From assembly GCA_002778195.1 (NCBI GenBank), contig PCDI01000007.1:1-64000 (forward strand): a stretch of 64,000 bases of DNA, given 5' to 3'. This DNA comes from Raffaelea ambrosiae (Eukaryota > Ascomycota > Sordariomycetes > Ophiostomatales > Ophiostomataceae). The notes under the pieces are model-generated. The model saw nothing but the letters and a program-made list of their open reading frames with translations, was not told the origin of the DNA and made no database searches. Position 1 is the first letter of the stretch. Each line of letters starts with the position of its first letter. The translations under genes and the position numbers were made by a program. Positions 58,632-64,000 of this stretch are shown here, in pieces.

Positions 58632-60721
58632 ATGGAACCAGACGTCGATCAGTGGCCGCGGTATTGCGTTCCTCCGCGCTGCCGACTCTGCCGCTTCCCT
58701 ATCGAGCTTTGGGACGAGGCTGTAGCTGGTAAGGACACAGGTGCCGGACAGCGAGGACACACGCATGCTGACGGGTATGGTCTTTCCATCGCAGACATTC
58801 GGGGCCGCAAGTCGAAATCGTTTTTGTGCGGCGACGGTGTCTTGGACCACAACCTGCGGGCCGACATCCTGAGCCGATCCGAATTCGACCACAAGAGCAA
58901 CCATGAGGATGGGGTGCCAGAAGAGAAAGCCCCTGGCTATCACGCCCGGTGCCTCCAGTTTGTTGGTGGCCACTTGCCGGATCCCGCGTTCGCTCTGTCC
59001 ACCCAGTACTCGTTCGACCCGACACCGTCCGAGGAACGGAATCGGTGGCAGAGGATACAAGATCGGCTATGCACCAGCCTGTCTAGGAGTATGCCGCATG
59101 CTCGGCTGCCACCGGAACTCTGGCGTATTGTGGCTGGCTACCTCGTCCGGGAATGCTCCATCGTCCAGGCGCAGGATGTCTGGGGGGCACAGAGGCCCCG
59201 GTCTCGTACTCTGAATGTTTCCCGGGGTCTCTGGGCCGACTACATCTATGCAGAGGGGACTCGCTATGTCGCCCGTTTGACCGACAACGAGCCCCCGCCG
59301 GCAGCCGCTGGCAGCCAAAGCCTTTCGAAGACAAGGCGGACGGCAGGCATCCAACTTTTGGGCAGCGAGGAGACACAGACAAGGACAGTGGTGTATGTCT
59401 TGCGAGACCATTTTGGAATACGCCAGCTGGTCTTTGCCGCGCCCCATTCCGACCTGGCGAAGCTCCCCCAGTTCGCCGATGCAGATACAAATCAGCACAG
59501 CAACAGGATGTGGTGGCATACGATCGAGCTGAAAGACGCTTTCCTGTGGACGGACTCCGATGTAAGTGGCCTTGTCTTTTCTGTTGTCGTGCGTGTCTTG
59601 TGTGTCTTTCCGTCTCCGTTCCTGCCGGTCTCGCTGCGTTGCTGCTCTTGGTACTAGCGAATGCGTGTTTGCAGCGGACCAAGCTGCATCGGATCGCCAG
59701 CAAGGCGGATTCTTGGCGGGAGAGAGTGGCGTGGTCCGTTCCGCATGCTCCAGCCCAGCTTCGGACGATTTCCCTGTTCCCCTACGCCCCCAAAGACGAT
59801 CCCCTTGACCAGCGCTGCGAGCGCCACACGCTCCGTATGCTGTCGTTTGTGTGCAACGATGCTACCGTCACGGGCTACACGGCTGTCTTCGACACCAACA
59901 TTCTCGCCATCCACGCCCATGCAAAGGGGGAAGACCTGCACGCTCTCTACCGACACTACGAGGAAACACACCGCGGCCCGTCGCTGGCCTGGCTGTACTT
60001 TCCGCTCGGCCCCAGTGAGCGTATTGCCAACATCGTGGCCCGGCACGGCGCCACGTCTTTGAAAATGGGCCTGCTGTTCCAGACAACCAAGGGACGAAAC
60101 GTGGTCATGACGCCGGGGTTCACGCTGCTCGGAAGAAACGAGGACGACCATAGTTCCTGGTACGCCCTTGGCAGTCTGGATTGGGAGAGCGGGCCAACGC
60201 GCATGTACTACAACGTTTCCCGGCGTGGCATCCGGCAAATCGGCATTGCCCATTCGACCGATACCGTGACGGCTTCGGTCCCGTTGCCCACCGTGTACCA
60301 TGTGCCGAGAATGCAGGGGCCACGGAAGAATTTCTGCTCGTCGGTCAGCCTGCGCCATGTGCGGCAAGTCACACCGTGCATCCAACCGTTTGGCGGCTCT
60401 CGCCGTCCATCCCTGCTGAGCGGGCTGCTCTTTGAGTACGACGACGGCCAGCCGCCCGCCTGCCTAGGGGAATACCGCCTGGACTATATGCGCCCTCCGA
60501 TGCCTGTGCCTTGCACATCGGAAGGCCTGCACTTCCGCTATGAGAGCACAGGCTGGACCGTATGTCTGGGGGTGGAGGTCTGCTCCATCCGAGAGGCCAA
60601 GAGGAAGGCCGAGGCAGATCCAGCCAAGGGTCCCGGAGTCTGGACCACGGTGCCTTGGTCGGGAACACTGGAAATGTGGTCTCGCTTTCCGTGTTCGAGA
60701 ATACAGCATGTCGATAACTAG
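58632..60721 (+). CDS. Zinc-motif / F-box-like family protein, copy B (3 exons)
   Basis: Exons are 58632-58728, 58795-59561 and 59675-60721, giving 636 aa. Intron 1 (66 nt, GTAAGG...TCGCAG, GCTGAC branch) is divisible by three, so the frame stays open without splicing; the homology to copy A supports removing it. Intron 2 (113 nt) is GTAAGT...TTTGCAG. Residues: C12, C17-x2-C20 (CVPPRCRLCRF) and GYH82-x2-C85 form the putative zinc site; an F-box-like segment (RLPPELWRIVAGYLV) is at 136-150. The C-terminal domain from about 289 includes VTGYTAVFDTNILAIHAHAK, WLYFPLGPSERIANIVARHG, MYYNVSRRGIRQIGI and CLGEYRLDY. It is the least interrupted member and the best template for the family. The start was chosen because it leaves an N-terminus equal in length to that of copy A. 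Substrate and pathway unknown. Confidence 0.8.
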
Positions 60722-60999
60722 CGTGTGCACCTGGCCTACGGAAAACGGAAGATTTGCACAGCGTAGGAACTTGCGAAAACAAATATGCACGACCCGTTTC
60801 CCGTCCGTGAAACAAACTGTATTCCAGAAGAAGAAACAATCTCTCCAGGGGAAACAAGCACACCAATGCTATACCAAAAAAAAAAAAAAATTTTCGGCAA
60901 AATGATGACCATGCAGCTCTTTTGTATGTTGGATGCTCCAACACCGTCGTATTCCTGCCCCAGCGATCCATTTCTCCTCCTGCTTCCTCCCCTGCTCCA

Positions 61000-63900
61000 T
61001 CATGTCCGTGGACTCCGCAGAAAGGCCAGCACGCCGCCGCAGTAGCCCACCAGCGCATCCAGGCGGTTGCGCTCCTGCTCCTGCACCTCCCTCCACTCGG
61101 TCAGCGCCGCCTCCAGGCTCGCCCCCGTCTCTTGGTGCGTGTCCTTGTGCGCGTCGTTGTGCGTGTCGGTTTCGCCTTCCGTCCCGTCGCTGCCAAACAC
61201 GCCGCTGACGGTGTCGGCGCCATGGAGGCGCAGGAAGACGGTCATCCAGGCCTGGACGAGCTCGTAGTCGCGGCGGGCGCGGAGACGCGCGGTCATGGCG
61301 CGGACAAAGAGGGCGAGGTCGTTGTTGGCGGCGGAGGCGCCGTCGAAGCTGTCCGAGGACAAGGACCGGAGGGCGAGGTCGGCCCGGGCAGACGGGAGAT
61401 TCTTGAAGTGTTCGATAAAGGGGGTGACTGAAAGGTTAGTAGGACAGGACGACAACAGCGAGCGAAGCGAGGACAGAAAAACGAGCGAAGCGAGGACAGA
61501 ATAAAACGAGCGAAGCGAGGACAGAATAAAACGAGCGAAGCGAGGACAGAAACAAAAAAAGCGAGGACCAAAAAAAATACTTACAGTCGCCCGTTGCCGC
61601 ACCTTGGTGCAGTTTCCGCGTGAAGGGGTCTTGGGCCGAGCCCGCACCGTCGAACTTGAGGATGTGCGAGAGTGAGACGTTGTTGCTGTTGTTGTCTGCT
61701 GGCGTCGACGTTGTGAGAGCCGCCGCACCGTTCTCGGAAGCACTGTCCGTTGTCGTCCCTAGCTGGGCGACATTCTCGATCTCGGCCGACCCGATGGTGC
61801 CGATAAAGAAGGGCACCTTTTCTGGCTTCTTGGGCGCCTCCTTGGGCTTGTTGCGCTGCTTGATGACGTCGAGGTGCAGCAGGGTCTGCCAGCGGCTCTT
61901 GGGCACGAGACTGAGGGTGGTCATGTCGGCGCTGAGCTGGTCGACGGCCGAGGCCGGGACGATGGCACCGTCGTCGTTGTCGTCGGCGTCCTCTCCGTCG
62001 TTGTCTTCATACGCCGCATCGATGAGCCCGACACCGCCCTCGCCCGAGGCCGTGGGGCCGGCCAGACTCTTCTTGGACGATGTGGCCGTAGTGGCGGCAG
62101 CCGCGTCCTCCTCCACGATCTGCCGTGTCGGGACATGCTTGAACAGCGTCTTGTTGGTCCAAATGTCCACGCCGAGGGCGCCGTCCGGCGCCACGGCCAG
62201 GTACTCGCCCGTGGCCGAGAAGGCAACCGAGCGGCCCGGCCGCTCGAGCACGACCGAGTCGATCAGGTGGCTGGTCGACAGGTCCCAGACGCGCAGCCGG
62301 GCGTCTTCCTGGCTGACGGCGACGATCCAGCGGCCGTCGTTGGAGAAGCAAAAGTCGTTGACCGTCGCGGTGCGGGAACCCGAACCTGACCCTGGGCCGC
62401 CACCCACCCAGAACTCGCGGATGGTCTTGCGGGTCTCGAGGTCGACGACGCGGATGGCGCTGTCGTCGCAGGAAAAGGCCAGCAGGTCGTTGGCCGCGTG
62501 GTAGCGGCAGCCGGTGACGGCGGTCATGGGCGCCCAGTCGATCTGGTCGACCAGGTGGCCCGTCAAAAAGTCCCAGAACTTGACCGTGCCGTCCAGCGAG
62601 CACGACACGACGTACTTGTCCATGCTGTCGACGACGATGCCCGTCACGGCCTTGGTGTGCCGGCCCGCGCCGGGGTGCATGAAGAACGCGCCCGCCGTCG
62701 GACCGCCAGCCGAACCACCAGACGCACCACCACCACCACCACCACCGCCGCCATACGACTGCAGCTGGGTCACGGCGTCGGTGTGCCGCAGCTGCTGCTG
62801 CATCTTGAGCTGGCGCGCCTGGGCGGGCGTCAGCTTGGACGGGAACCGCTGGCGGTGCAGCCCCGACTGCAGGTTGTACATGTCCAGGCTGCCCTCGGCC
62901 GAGCCCACCAGCGCAAAGCTGCCGCACGGGCTGACCGCCACAGTCGACACGGGCGCCCGGTCGCCCGTCGGGAACGCCCATCGGCCGGCGCGCTTGCGGC
63001 CCCAGAACCACGTCCGCGCCCAGGCGTCGTCCCTGTGCGCCGTGACCACGCTCTCCCAGCCGGTCGCCGCGCTGAGCTCGGCCTCGCTCGGACCACCACC
63101 ACCACCACCACCACCCTTCCTGTTTCGGTTGTTCTTCCCGCCGTCCTCCACGCCCACCTTGTGCCACATCCGCTGCTTGCCTGGCATGGCGCCGATGCCG
63201 CCGTCGCGGTTGAGCGACGACGCGATGCACGTGATCTCGGGCGCCTTGAGGTCGTCGAGCGTGGTCGTGGGCCCGTGGCGCAGCACCGACGCCGACAGGA
63301 TGCCGGCCTTCTTGGCCTTGTTGCGGATGTTGCCCTGGCTGAGCTCGGTGCTCTGGCCGTCGCGCCGCAGACTCCAGCCCCACAGGCTGCGGTCGCGGCC
63401 GCCGCTGAGCAGCCACTTGTTGCCGCCGTCGGCGCCGTCAAAGTCGGACGGCAAAAACTCGAGGCACGTGACCGGCGCGGCGTGGCCGCTGCGGATGTGC
63501 AGCAGGCGCGGTACCGGCGAGAAGGGCGTCTCGTCAAAGATCCACGACTTGAGCGCGTTGTCCAGGCCGCTGGTCAGGATCACCGGCTGGCCCGGCAAGA
63601 ACTCGATCTTGCTGATGCCGCCGCGGATGGGCTCGACCGCGGGCAGCAGCGCATGGCTCGCCTGGGTGGCCTGGGTGGCCTGGGTGGCCTTCCTGACGAG
63701 GGCCTTCATGGCTGGCGCCAGTGCCGGTGCGCTGCTGTCCTTCAGCGGCGCGGAGGGGGGGTTGTGTGCGCTCCGCAGCACGCCCATGATGCGGCCGCCC
63801 TTGTTGAGGTCCCAGAACGTGACGTCGCCCGTGGCCGCGGTCGCGGTGGCCATGACGCCCGCCTTCCGGCCATCCTGGCCGGCACCGGCATTGTCTGTGC

Positions 63901-64000
63901 GGAAGGAGATGGAGCACACGGGCGCGTCGTTCCCGCCGTCCTCGGTGATGCCTGCCGTGCCCGCATCGAGCGCCAGCAGCGTGCGGTCGTGCACCACGTC
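61000..64000 (-). CDS. UTP21: U3 snoRNA-associated protein UTP21 (WDR36), 5' end outside window
   Basis: The last two exons are 64000-61585 (incomplete) and 61427-61000. The 157-nt intron has a GTAAGT donor and an ACTAACCTTTCAG end, and the split codon restores Phe. The visible 947 residues start inside the WD40 array, so roughly the first quarter is missing. Diagnostic stretches include DVTFWDLNKGGRIMGVLRSAH, KSWIFDETP with HAAPVTCLEFLP, KAPEITCIASS, KQRMWHKVG and SLDMYNLQSG, a WD repeat pair around VVSCSLDGTVKFWDF, and the C-terminal helical Utp21 domain (FIEHFKNLPSARADLALRSL). In yeast this protein belongs to the UTP-B subcomplex of the small-subunit processome, acting in the nucleolus on 18S pre-rRNA. 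Poly-Gly inserts lie between repeats. It is convergent with copy B, with 278 bases between the stop codons. Confidence 0.92.
61459..61570. repeat. Minisatellite inside the UTP21 intron
   Basis: Four copies of a ~25-base unit built on GAGCGAAGCGAGGACAGAA fill the intron between the UTP21 exons. Confidence 0.9.

Overview
The window comes from a filamentous ascomycete (Pezizomycotina, probably a Sordariomycete). The evidence is GT-AG introns of about 60-380 nt with CTAAC/CTGAC-type branch sites, ATG-free CT/CA-rich leaders, GC-rich coding exons, and recognisable fungal genes. The most diagnostic gene is a XlnR/Xyr1/XLR-1 type Zn2Cys6 regulator. The order within the class cannot be settled from sequence reading alone. 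Proteins here are unusually loaded with homopolymer runs (Q, N, A, G, P, D).

Layout. Position 1-1662 is the 3' part of a gene family found twice more near the right end. From 1663 to 17.5 kb there is no convincing protein gene. The xylanase/cellulase regulator gene lies at 17570-21548 (two exons, 1200 aa). It is followed by a second gene-poor stretch (21.5-37.0 kb), in which the only supported gene is a 58-aa Cys/His microprotein at 25111-25287 (minus). From 37 kb to the right edge the DNA is gene-dense: VIP1-type inositol pyrophosphate kinase (minus, four exons), CEF1/CDC5 splicing factor (minus), BRE2/ASH2 COMPASS subunit (plus, divergent from CEF1), two convergent unknown genes that look distantly related to each other, two tandem zinc-motif/F-box-like genes, and UTP21 (minus, cut by the right edge).

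How the genes relate. VIP1, CEF1, BRE2 and UTP21 are conserved housekeeping genes (inositol pyrophosphate signalling, NineTeen-complex splicing, H3K4 methylation, 18S rRNA processing). They are not an operon or a cluster. The xylanase regulator stands alone, with about 15.9 kb of non-coding DNA upstream and about 3.6 kb before the microprotein downstream. The F-box-like family (three copies in 64 kb) and the related unknown pair are the accessory, lineage-specific part.

The most interesting signals are: (1) the F-box-like family, with a conserved intron that in one copy appears to use a GC donor; (2) the microprotein, with four ordered metal-ligand pairs; (3) a 9-base word, TACATAGTA, found eight times in the non-coding half and not seen in the gene-dense half; (4) minisatellites sitting inside introns of three different housekeeping genes.
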